DNA from: Streptomyces verrucosisporus
Lineage (GTDB): Bacteria > Actinomycetota > Actinomycetes > Streptomycetales > Streptomycetaceae
Direction: 5' to 3'
Assembly: GCF_017114865.1 (NCBI RefSeq)
Contig: NZ_JADEYH010000038.1
Location: 1-39,045, forward strand
Length of the DNA: 39,045 nt
Program-made: the position numbers and the translations under genes
Shown here: one piece after another, positions 16,858-24,612 of the stretch
Layout: every line of letters begins with the position of its first letter
How positions within the stretch are numbered: position 1 is the stretch's first letter
Notes under the pieces: generated by a model
The model's input: the letters and a program-made list of their open reading frames with translations, nothing else
What the model was told of the DNA's origin: nothing
The model's database searches: none

Positions 16858-18102
16858 ATGAACACGCTGACCGGGAGGCGCGCCTCCCGCCACGGAAGCG
16901 GGAACGAGCCGGTGGACCGGCTGGGTGTGGCCGTCGTGGGGCTGGGCGGCGCGGTGGCCACGACCGCCGTGGCCGGGGTGGAACTGCTCAGGCTCGGCGC
17001 CTGCGGTCAGGACGGACTTCCGCTGGCGGCGCGTACGGACCTGGTGCCCTACGAGGCGCTGGTGTTCGGCGGCTGGGACGTGTCCGCCGACGACCTGGCC
17101 AAGGCCGCCCACTTCCACCAGGTGCTGGATCCGGCCCAGATCGAGGCCGTGGCGCCCCGGTTGCAGCGGGTGCGGCCCTGGTCGGCCGTGGCCGATCCGG
17201 CCTACTGCCGCGGGGTCGGCGGCGCCAACGTCATGCCGTCCGGCGGTCCGCGCGAGCAGACCGACCGGATACGGGAGGACCTGCGGCGCTTCCGGGCCGA
17301 GCAGGGTCTGGACGAGGTGGTCGTGGTCAACCTCGCCTCGACCGAGCGGCAACCGGACCTGGCGTCGTCGTCCCTGGTCTCACCCGAAGCGTTCGAGGCC
17401 GCGTTGGACGGCGGGAGCGAGGCGATCACCCCCGCCATGCTCTACGCCTACGCGGCGCTGCGGGAGGGCATGGCGTACGTGAACTTCACCCCGAGCGTCG
17501 GAGCCGACGTACCGGCCCTGATGCTGCTGGCCGAGCGGCGGGGCGTGCCGATCGCCGGCAAGGACGGCAAGACCGGGCAGACCATGGTCAAGACCGTCCT
17601 CGCCCCGGCGCTGCGGTCCCGGGCGCTGCGGGTGGAGGGCTGGTACTCCACCAACCTGCTGGGCAACCGCGACGGTCGGGCGCTGGAGGATCCCGGCTCG
17701 CTGGCCAGCAAGACGACCGCCAAGCAGTCGGTACTGGACGCGGTGCTCGGCTACCCGGTCGAGGACCATCTGGTGCGCATCGACTACTACCGGCCGCGCG
17801 GCGACCGGAAGGAGGCGTGGGACAACATCGACCTGGTCGGTTTCCTCGGCCGCCGGATGCAGATGAAGATCGACTTCTTGTGTCAGGACTCCGCCCTGGC
17901 CGCCCCGCTGGTACTGGAGCTGGTGCGTCTGCTGGCGGAGGCGCGGCGCCGTGGGGAGCGCGGGGTGCAGGAGCAGTTCGGGTTCTTCTTCAAGGCCCCC
18001 ATGACCGTCGACGGACGCGCCCCGGAGCACGCGCTGCACCGGCAGGAGCGCGTCCTGCTGGACTGGCTGGACGGTCAAACGCCCCGGGACGGACAGTCGT
18101 GA
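16858..18102 (+). CDS. myo-Inositol-1-phosphate synthase-like enzyme
   Basis: First gene of the nine-gene operon; 414 residues. The N-terminal NAD-binding motif is VVGLGGAVATT. The family signatures follow: VVNLASTE, FTPSVGADVPAL, the catalytic-loop segment GKDGKTGQTMVKT with its lysines, WYSTNLLGNRDG and SKTTAKQSVLDAV. The enzyme converts glucose 6-phosphate to inositol phosphate with internal NAD redox. Length resembles the longer actinobacterial MIPS paralogues, not the roughly 360-residue housekeeping type used for mycothiol and phosphatidylinositol, so it is probably pathway-dedicated. The longer frame upstream (from 16360) is not coding; GGAGAGAG precedes this ATG. A related substrate is possible. 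Confidence 0.88.
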   Translation: MNTLTGRRASRHGSGNEPVDRLGVAVVGLGGAVATTAVAGVELLRLGACGQDGLPLAARTDLVPYEALVFGGWDVSADDLAKAAHFHQVLDPAQIEAVAPRLQRVRPWSAVADPAYCRGVGGANVMPSGGPREQTDRIREDLRRFRAEQGLDEVVVVNLASTERQPDLASSSLVSPEAFEAALDGGSEAITPAMLYAYAALREGMAYVNFTPSVGADVPALMLLAERRGVPIAGKDGKTGQTMVKTVLAPALRSRALRVEGWYSTNLLGNRDGRALEDPGSLASKTTAKQSVLDAVLGYPVEDHLVRIDYYRPRGDRKEAWDNIDLVGFLGRRMQMKIDFLCQDSALAAPLVLELVRLLAEARRRGERGVQEQFGFFFKAPMTVDGRAPEHALHRQERVLLDWLDGQTPRDGQS

Positions 18103-19052
18103 CGCGGGCCGCTCCCCGCCCGGCGCGGCAGGCCTCGCCCCAGGTGCCGCGCGATGCCCTGCGGGCGGCCGCCCCCCTGCTGCGCGAGGTCGGCGACCTC
18201 AAGCGGGTCCGGACGGCCGGCAGCACCGTCTCGATGGCGGGACGCGCCTTCCTGCGGTCGTGGGCGGCGCTGGCCCGGGGCGCCGGCCCCGGCCGGATCG
18301 CCGCCCTGGAGTGCGCTGCCGCCGTGGCCGGAGCACGTCTGGCGGGTGTGGACGGCCCGGTGCTGCGGCAGTGCGGGCTGACGGCCTCCGAGGCGGCGGC
18401 CGTGCTGGCCCGCTCGGTCGGACGGCACGCGGGCGGGTTGGACGCGGCGACCCTCGGCCGGCTGCGGGAAGCGCTGCCGCTGCTGGCCGAGGCGGAGCAC
18501 CATCACGGCCCGGCGCCGGGGTTCGCGGTGGACCTGTGCGCCCAGCCGCGGGCGGGTGCCACGCGGCCCGGGCACCCGCGGCTGATGGTGGAACCGCCCG
18601 AGAGCCATGGTGACCACTGCTGGGCGGTCGCCGTCTACGGCGGGTTGCTGGCCGAAGCGTTCGACGCCGACCCCACCGACGCCTTCCTGCTCGGCCTGGC
18701 CCATCACCTGCACAACGCGGTGCTGCCCGACGCGGGCTTCGCCGGGGAGGAACTGCTGGGCGAGCACCTGCCGGGCATCACGGCGCGGCTGGCCGATCGA
18801 TCGCTCGCGGCTCTGCCCGGCCCTCTCGCCTCGCGCCTGGCCGGTCTGCTCGCCCTGCGCGAGGAGGCCGTGCACCCGGCCGCCCGGGCTTTCCACGCCG
18901 CCGACGTCCTCGACCGGGTGCTGCAGGTCCACCACCACGCACGGGCCGCCGCGTTCACCGCCGAGCAGGCCCTGGACGATCTGGACCTGGTGCATCCCTG
19001 CGCGGTGTCCGGCTTCCACCGGGCCGTGCTGGCCGCGGCGGAGGCGGCGTGA
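18099..19052 (+). CDS. HD-domain-like metal-dependent protein with atypical motif
   Basis: A 317-residue, mostly helical protein, GTG start overlapping the previous stop as GTGA. The central region SHGDHCWAVAVYG followed about 30 residues later by LAHHLHN looks like the His-rich core of an HD-superfamily protein, with a later Asp in FHAADVLDRVLQ. The canonical adjacent His-Asp doublet is replaced by HHLHN, so a standard phosphohydrolase site is uncertain. HD-fold proteins include phosphohydrolases and di-iron oxygenases such as myo-inositol oxygenase and PhnZ. With an inositol phosphate synthase next door, inositol phosphate hydrolysis or inositol oxidation are the options I would consider. 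The function is not established. Confidence 0.6.
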   Translation: MTRAAPRPARQASPQVPRDALRAAAPLLREVGDLKRVRTAGSTVSMAGRAFLRSWAALARGAGPGRIAALECAAAVAGARLAGVDGPVLRQCGLTASEAAAVLARSVGRHAGGLDAATLGRLREALPLLAEAEHHHGPAPGFAVDLCAQPRAGATRPGHPRLMVEPPESHGDHCWAVAVYGGLLAEAFDADPTDAFLLGLAHHLHNAVLPDAGFAGEELLGEHLPGITARLADRSLAALPGPLASRLAGLLALREEAVHPAARAFHAADVLDRVLQVHHHARAAAFTAEQALDDLDLVHPCAVSGFHRAVLAAAEAA

Positions 19053-20242
19053 GGAGCCCGGCGGCCGACCGCGCGACGGCGGAGGCGGCCGCGACCGGCC
19101 TGGTCAGTCCGGCCGGCGGGGCCCCGCTGCGGCCGCACGGACCCGGACTGCTGTCCGACGGCGAACGGCTCTGGCCCGTCGTGGCGGGTATCCCCTGGCT
19201 GCGCGCCGGCCGCGAGGAGCTGCGTGAGCGGGCCGTGCGCCGTATCCAAGAGGGCGATCCGGACGGTGCCGCGGTCGTCCTGCTCGCCGACACCGACGAC
19301 TGGTGGGACGGCCCGGTCCCGCCTCCCGGGACGCTGCGCGCCGCGCTGAAGGCGGACACCCTGCGCGAGGCGGTGGTGCTGCTGGGCCTGGGCAGGGTCG
19401 GGGACTACTTCCTGCACCGGTGGAGCGACCCGACCTGGCTGGCCGTGCTCGCCCTGACCGCGCACCACCCGCCCGGCCACCGACCGGTGCTGGAACTGGC
19501 CTGCGGCACCGGACACCTGCTGCGGGAGCTGGCGCTGCGCGGGCACCGGGACCTGACCGGCATCGACGTGGTCTTCGCCAAGTTGTGGCTGGCCCGGCGG
19601 TTCGTCGTGCCCGGGGCGCGGCTGGTGTGCGCCGACCTGACCGCCCCGTGGCCGCTGCGCCCGCACGGACCGGCCTACGTGACCTGTCACGACGCGCTGT
19701 ACTTCCTGCCCCGCAAACGGGAGGTGGTGGGCCGCGCCCTGGCGTACGCCGACGGTGGCGCCGTCGTCCTGGGCCACTGCCACAACGCCCTGGTCCCCGG
19801 GCCGAGCGCCGGTCTGCCGCTGGACCCGGCCGGCTGGCGGTCGCTGCTGCCGGGGGCCGTCTGCTACGACGACGCAGACCTGACCCGCGCCCTGCTGAAC
19901 GGTGTCGCCCCCCGCCCGCGTCCGGTGGAGGAGCTGGCGCACTGCGAGGCCCTCGCCCTGGCCGACGCCCCACCTCCACCGCCCGGACGGGCCCTGCCGT
20001 CCCCGGCCCGGCCCGTCCCCAAACGCCCCCTGCGGCTCAACCCCCTCTACCGCGACGGCCTGCTGCGCTGGCCGAGCCCGCGCTGGCGGGACGAGTACGG
20101 GCGGGATGCCGCCGGCTACCTGCCCAGCCGCGTCGCTCTCTGCCCCGCGCTGCTCGCGGACGCGCGGGCGGGGCGCCTGACGCCCGAGGTGGCCGGGCTG
20201 GCCCGCCGCAGGGTGCTCCTGGACCTGCCGGAGCGGTGGTGA
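19049..20242 (+). CDS. SAM-dependent methyltransferase with degenerate Trm112-like N-terminus
   Basis: A 397-residue protein, GTGA-coupled to the HD gene. Residues about 15-50 (LVSPAGGAPLRP...WPVVAGIPWLR) follow the outline of a Trm112p/zinc-ribbon domain, but all the cysteines are gone. A class I methyltransferase core follows: motif I LELACGTGHLL, an acidic residue in GIDVVF, then CADLTAPWPL and CHDALYFL for motifs II-III. The C-terminal third has no recognised domain. It probably O-, N- or C-methylates the cyclitol or a glycoside intermediate. Confidence 0.75.
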   Translation: MRSPAADRATAEAAATGLVSPAGGAPLRPHGPGLLSDGERLWPVVAGIPWLRAGREELRERAVRRIQEGDPDGAAVVLLADTDDWWDGPVPPPGTLRAALKADTLREAVVLLGLGRVGDYFLHRWSDPTWLAVLALTAHHPPGHRPVLELACGTGHLLRELALRGHRDLTGIDVVFAKLWLARRFVVPGARLVCADLTAPWPLRPHGPAYVTCHDALYFLPRKREVVGRALAYADGGAVVLGHCHNALVPGPSAGLPLDPAGWRSLLPGAVCYDDADLTRALLNGVAPRPRPVEELAHCEALALADAPPPPPGRALPSPARPVPKRPLRLNPLYRDGLLRWPSPRWRDEYGRDAAGYLPSRVALCPALLADARAGRLTPEVAGLARRRVLLDLPERW

Positions 20243-21393
20243 ACGCCGACACGGCGGCCGCCGCGACCACGTGCCGCTGGGCGATCGCCGGGTGCGGATG
20301 GGTCGCCCGCGACCACTTCCTGCCCGGACTGCTGGAGGCAGCCCGGCAGCAACCGGCCACCGCGGTCCCCCGCCTGGTCGCCGTGACCGACGCCGACCCG
20401 GTCGCCGCCACGCGGCTGGCCGCCCGGACGCCCGGTGTCCGGGCCGTCCCCCGTCTCGCGGACCTGCTGGCCGACCACCGGCCCGACGCGGTGTACGTGG
20501 CCACGCCCAACCACGCCCACCGCCCCGTGGCCGAGGCGGCCGCGGCGGCGGGAGCGGCAGTGCTGTGCGAGAAGCCGCTCGCCGCAGGCCTGGCCGACGC
20601 CGAACGTCTGGTCGCCGCCTGCGAACGCGCGGGGGTGCCGGCGGCCACCGCCTACGACCAGCGTTTCCACCCGGCTCACCAGGCCGCGCGGGACGTGGTG
20701 GCCTCCGGCGGGCTGGGGACGGTCACCGCGGTGCGGATCACCTACTGCTGCTGGCTGCCGCCCGCCTGGTCGCCGGACGGCGGCCACTGCGACAACTGGC
20801 GCTCCGACCCGGCACGGGCCGGCGGCGGAGCCCTGATCGACCTGGCTCCGCACGGACTCGACCTGGTGGGGGTGCTGCTCGGCGGGGACGACGTGACGCG
20901 ACTGGCGGCGCTGGTGCAGCACCGGGTGCACCCCTACCGGGTCGACGACGGCGCGGTCCTGGCCGGCCGGACCGACGGCGGGGTCCTGGTCTGTCTCCAC
21001 GTCGCCTACAACACCCCCGACGCACTGCCCCGCCGCCGACTGGAGATCGTCGGCACCCGCGGGCTGCTGACCGCGACCGACACCCTCGGTCAGGACGCCG
21101 GAGGGGCGGTGTGGCTCACCGGCGCCAACACCGCGCGGCGCGTTCCCGTCGCGTTCGACGCCGGTGCCTCGCCCTTCGCCGGGCAGGTCCGCGGGTTCTC
21201 CGCGGCCGTGGCGGCGGCGCGCGCCGGCACCGCGCGGGAGCGGGTCTGGCCGTGGCCGTTGCGGCGCGACCTGGCTCTGCACAGGCTGCTGCTGGAGGCA
21301 CTGGCCCGCGCGGACGGAGCCACTGCCGAAGTTCCCCCCTCGCTTCCGGCCGCGGGCCGGACCCCCTCCACCACCGAGGAAGGCCGACGATGA
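20239..21393 (+). CDS. Gfo/Idh/MocA-family oxidoreductase
   Basis: A 384-residue NAD(P)-dependent dehydrogenase, GTGA-coupled. The N-terminal Rossmann motif is AIAGCGWVARDHF, the signature EKP triad occurs in LCEKPLA, and the active-site helix reads GGGALIDLAPHGLDLV with the conserved Asp and His. Members oxidise or reduce secondary hydroxyls of sugars and cyclitols, myo-inositol 2-dehydrogenase being the classic case. Beside an inositol phosphate synthase it most likely forms an inosose or 3-keto-sugar. The long upstream frame from 19303 is a shadow inside the methyltransferase gene. Confidence 0.82.
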   Translation: MNADTAAAATTCRWAIAGCGWVARDHFLPGLLEAARQQPATAVPRLVAVTDADPVAATRLAARTPGVRAVPRLADLLADHRPDAVYVATPNHAHRPVAEAAAAAGAAVLCEKPLAAGLADAERLVAACERAGVPAATAYDQRFHPAHQAARDVVASGGLGTVTAVRITYCCWLPPAWSPDGGHCDNWRSDPARAGGGALIDLAPHGLDLVGVLLGGDDVTRLAALVQHRVHPYRVDDGAVLAGRTDGGVLVCLHVAYNTPDALPRRRLEIVGTRGLLTATDTLGQDAGGAVWLTGANTARRVPVAFDAGASPFAGQVRGFSAAVAAARAGTARERVWPWPLRRDLALHRLLLEALARADGATAEVPPSLPAAGRTPSTTEEGRR

Positions 21394-22217
21394 CCCTGAG
21401 CATGTACGCCTGCGCCCACTGCGGCCACTGGCAGCGGTGGTTCGGCGCCCCGCCCGCCTGTCCGGTCTGCGTCGACGTGCGCAACGCGCTGCCCGAGGAC
21501 GGCTGGGACCTGGTGGAGGAGAAGACGGTCGACGCCCTCCTCACCGCCGACTGGCACCGGCCGGCCCCGGGCGTCACCGGGTTCCGCACAGTCCCCTCCT
21601 TCGGCCTGGGGTCGACGGGCTGGCTGATCGAGACCGGGAACGGCAACGCCGCCTGGGAGGCGGCACCGTACTACCCGCCCGAGGCACTGGCCGAGATCGA
21701 ACGGCTCGGCGGCATCGCCTGGCTGGGCTCCAGCCATGTGCACGGCTACGGCGCCCTGTGGCAGCTCCAGCGGCACTTCGCTCCCCCGGTGGTCGCCGTG
21801 GGCACGCGGGACCTGGAGTGGACCAAGGCGTTCCGGGTGACCTGGCCGGTGGACGAGACCCTGGAGCCGGCCCCGGGGCTGACGATGTACCACACCGGCG
21901 GGCACTTCGACGGCCACTGCGTCCTGCACGACGCACGCCGGGGAATCCTCTTCTGCGGCGACGCCCTCAAGGTCGACCTGGACGGCACCGTGCCACGTGC
22001 CCTGTCCTGCCACAAGGCCTACCACGCCCGCGTGCCGCTCTCGCACGGCGAGGTGCGGAGCTACCGCTCGGTGATCGGGGAGCTGGAGTTCGACGCGGTC
22101 GCCACCCCCTTCGAGTTCGCCGCCCCGGTGACCTGCGCGGACGTGATGCGCCTGTTCGACCACCAGCTGTCCGGGCAGCCCACCACGAAGGCCCTCGCGC
22201 TGGGAGCCGGACGGTGA
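21390..22217 (+). CDS. Metallo-beta-lactamase-fold protein with N-terminal zinc ribbon
   Basis: A 275-residue protein, ATGA-coupled. The N-terminus has a CxxC...CxxC knuckle (CAHC, CPVC; about residues 8-26), resembling a rubredoxin/zinc ribbon. The MBL fold follows, with SSHVHGYG in place of the usual HxHxDH motif, HTGGHFDGHCVLHD and FCGDALKVD. The first motif lacks the DH pair, so one metal site may be altered. Homologues are loosely annotated as hydroxyacylglutathione-hydrolase-like. In this operon it may hydrolyse a phosphate, ester or thioester intermediate or act as an oxidoreductase; the substrate cannot be inferred. Confidence 0.75.
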   Translation: MTLSMYACAHCGHWQRWFGAPPACPVCVDVRNALPEDGWDLVEEKTVDALLTADWHRPAPGVTGFRTVPSFGLGSTGWLIETGNGNAAWEAAPYYPPEALAEIERLGGIAWLGSSHVHGYGALWQLQRHFAPPVVAVGTRDLEWTKAFRVTWPVDETLEPAPGLTMYHTGGHFDGHCVLHDARRGILFCGDALKVDLDGTVPRALSCHKAYHARVPLSHGEVRSYRSVIGELEFDAVATPFEFAAPVTCADVMRLFDHQLSGQPTTKALALGAGR

Positions 22218-23689
22218 GCGCCGCCGGGACGCACCCGGTGGTGCGGGCCTACCGCGCCGCGCTGGCGCCCGGGCAGCAGGACGACTTCGACATCGGCGCG
22301 GCCGACCGCACCGGCTTCCCGGTGGTCTCCGCCGACCACCTCGGCCCGGACGGCGTGCGCAAGGGCGCCTGCGGATACGGGGCCGGCCCCGACCAGGCCC
22401 GTGTCGGGGCGTACGGCGAACTCGTCGAGGAGGTGCTGTCGGCACGGCACCTGGCACGCACCGGGCGCCGCCGGGCCTCCTACGCGGAACTGGTGCGCGA
22501 GCGCGGCCGGGACCGGGTCGCCGACCCGGTCCGCCTCGTCCTGCCGGCCGGCGCGGACTACTCCCCCGAGCGCCCCTTGGACTGGGTGCCCGCGCGCCGT
22601 CACCGCACTGGCGAAGAGGTGCTGGTGCCCGCCGAGTTCGCCGCGGCGTGCGGCGGCGACCTGCCCGGGGACCCCCCGCCGGGTGGCTGGCTGACCACCC
22701 CGGTCACCAACGGGCTGGGCGCCGGGGACACCCCGGAGCGGGCCCTGTCCCACGCCCTGCTGGAGATCCTCCAGCGCGACGGCAACGCGACGGCGCACCG
22801 CGCGATGGACGAGGGAGTGGTGATCGAGCTGGACGAGGTCGCCGACCCGGTCACCGCCTCGGTGCTCGGGCGGCTGCGGGGCCTGGGCGTCCGTGTGCTG
22901 CCCAAACTGGCCTCCACGCAACTCGCAATGGCCGACGTCCACGTCGTCGGCGTCGACGCCGATCCCACGGCTCCGCCGCTGGTCCTGACCGCCTGCGGGG
23001 AGGCCGTCCATCCCGACCGGGAGACGGCGCTGCGCAAGGCGGTGCTGGAGTACGTCTCCTCCCGGGCGCGGAAGATCTTCTTCCACAGCCCGCTGGAGAC
23101 CGTCGCGCGGATCGCCCCGCCGGGCTACCTCGACCGCGAGCTGTCCTCGCCCCTGGCGGAGCAGGAGCCGCGCGCCCTGCGGGCGATGACCGCCTGGGCC
23201 GGCCTGGACGGCGCGCGCCTGCTGGCGCTGCTGGAACCCACCGTGCTGGCGCAGCGCTCCACCGTGTCCTTCTCCGGCCTGCCGACCGTGCCGGCCGGTT
23301 CCCTGGAGGACCCCGCCGCCCTCCTGGCGGACCTGCTGCGGCGGCTCGCCGGCTTCGACGTACTGGTGATCGGGACGGGTGGCCCGGACGGGTACGCGGT
23401 CAAGGCGCTCGTCCCCGGCATGGAGGTGGAGACGATGTCCTACGCACGGATCGGGGAGCGCGGGGTGCGGCGGCTGATGGAACGCGGACGGCCCCTGGCC
23501 GGGGTGGGCCCCCTGCCCCGCTCCGGGACGCGACCTGTCCATCTCACCGCCGAGGCCCGCGAACGGCTGGGCGGACCCGCCTGGTTCGACGTCGAGGCCG
23601 CCCGGGAGGCGGTGGGGGCGCTGTACCCCCTCTACCGCGAACCGGACCGCCACGCGGTGGCCCGCACCACCGCGGGAGTCCTTCGATGA
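22214..23689 (+). CDS. Stand-alone YcaO-domain protein
   Basis: A 491-residue protein, GTGA-coupled. YcaO enzymes use ATP to activate an amide oxygen, usually in ribosomal peptides, to form azolines, thioamides or amidines. Visible signatures: KGACGYGAGPDQARVGAYGELVEE (the first GKG...E block), NGLGAGDTPERALSHALLEILQRD (the SxGxAxG...ExxxRD block) and ETALRKAVLEYVSSRAR. The C-terminus (ARTTAGVLR) lacks the Pro-rich tail of azoline-forming YcaOs. No E1-like or ThiF partner, TfuA, flavin dehydrogenase or precursor peptide is seen nearby. The setting among inositol, glycosyl and deacetylase genes suggests a small-molecule substrate. Confidence 0.85.
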   Translation: MSAAGTHPVVRAYRAALAPGQQDDFDIGAADRTGFPVVSADHLGPDGVRKGACGYGAGPDQARVGAYGELVEEVLSARHLARTGRRRASYAELVRERGRDRVADPVRLVLPAGADYSPERPLDWVPARRHRTGEEVLVPAEFAAACGGDLPGDPPPGGWLTTPVTNGLGAGDTPERALSHALLEILQRDGNATAHRAMDEGVVIELDEVADPVTASVLGRLRGLGVRVLPKLASTQLAMADVHVVGVDADPTAPPLVLTACGEAVHPDRETALRKAVLEYVSSRARKIFFHSPLETVARIAPPGYLDRELSSPLAEQEPRALRAMTAWAGLDGARLLALLEPTVLAQRSTVSFSGLPTVPAGSLEDPAALLADLLRRLAGFDVLVIGTGGPDGYAVKALVPGMEVETMSYARIGERGVRRLMERGRPLAGVGPLPRSGTRPVHLTAEARERLGGPAWFDVEAAREAVGALYPLYREPDRHAVARTTAGVLR

Positions 23690-24612
23690 GCGCCTCGGCG
23701 GGCGACGGCCTGCGCTACGCCTACAACACCAACGGCATGACCTCGCACCGCCTGCCGGACGCGCTGGCCCTGCTGGCGGACACCGGGTACGACGGTGTCG
23801 CCCTCACCGTGGACGTCGCCCACCACGACCCCTTCGCGCCGCGCCTGGCGGCCCGCACCGCCGCGCTGGCCCGCCGGCTGGATCGCCTGGGGCTGGACAG
23901 CACGGTGGAGACCGGGGCGCGGTTCCTCCTCGACCCCAGGCGCAAACACGAGCCGACCCTGATCACCCCCGATCCGGCCGGCCGGGCCCGCCGGCTGGCT
24001 TTCCTGCGGCTGTGCGTGGACATCGCCGCCGACCTGGGCAGCGAGGCGGTCTCGTTCTGGGCGGGGGCGCCGGCCCCGGGCACGGACACCTCCCCCGGCG
24101 GGACGGCCTGGGGGCATCTGGTGGACGGGGTGCGCGCCGTCGTGGCGTATGCGACCGAGCGCGGCGTGGTGGCGGCCTTCGAGCCCGAGCCGGGCATGCT
24201 CGTGGAGGACTGCGCCGGCTGGTCCCGCCTGGCTGCCCACGCCCCCGGCCTGCGACTGGCGCTGGACACCGGCCACTGCCTGGTCTCCGGCGGCCCGACG
24301 CCCCGCCAGGCGGTGCTGAGCCACGCCCGGGATCTGGGGGCGGTGGCCGTGGAGGACATGCCCCGCGGCCGGCACGAGCACCGCGCCCCGGGCGAGGGCG
24401 ACATGGACCTGCCCGCGGTGCTCGGCGCACTGCGCGCCGTGCGATACGGCGGACTGGTGAGCCTTGAGCTGTCCCGCGACGCCCACCGCGCCGACGTCCT
24501 GGTGCCCGGGGCGCTGCGAGCGCTGCGGCACGCGGAACGGGCCGGGTTCGACGGGGCCCCGGACGCATCCGCCGCGCACGGCGTCGCCGGTTCTCCGAAG
24601 GGAGTGCGATGA
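23686..24612 (+). CDS. Xylose-isomerase-like TIM-barrel epimerase/isomerase
   Basis: A 308-residue protein, ATGA-coupled on both sides. Candidate metal ligands appear on barrel strands: E in AAFEPEPG, D and H in ALDTGHC, H in HEHRAPGEGD and E in SLELSR. The RAPGEGDMDL segment is typical of the sugar phosphate isomerase/epimerase family. IolE, IolI and IolH in inositol metabolism share this fold, so epimerisation or isomerisation of an inosose or ketosugar made by the Gfo/Idh enzyme is likely. Confidence 0.8.
   Translation: MSASAGDGLRYAYNTNGMTSHRLPDALALLADTGYDGVALTVDVAHHDPFAPRLAARTAALARRLDRLGLDSTVETGARFLLDPRRKHEPTLITPDPAGRARRLAFLRLCVDIAADLGSEAVSFWAGAPAPGTDTSPGGTAWGHLVDGVRAVVAYATERGVVAAFEPEPGMLVEDCAGWSRLAAHAPGLRLALDTGHCLVSGGPTPRQAVLSHARDLGAVAVEDMPRGRHEHRAPGEGDMDLPAVLGALRAVRYGGLVSLELSRDAHRADVLVPGALRALRHAERAGFDGAPDASAAHGVAGSPKGVR

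Noticed and set aside
22061..23653. 530-residue minus-strand ORF opposite YcaO
   Set aside because: No domain, Gln/Gly/Arg-rich, and the plus strand carries all YcaO motifs.
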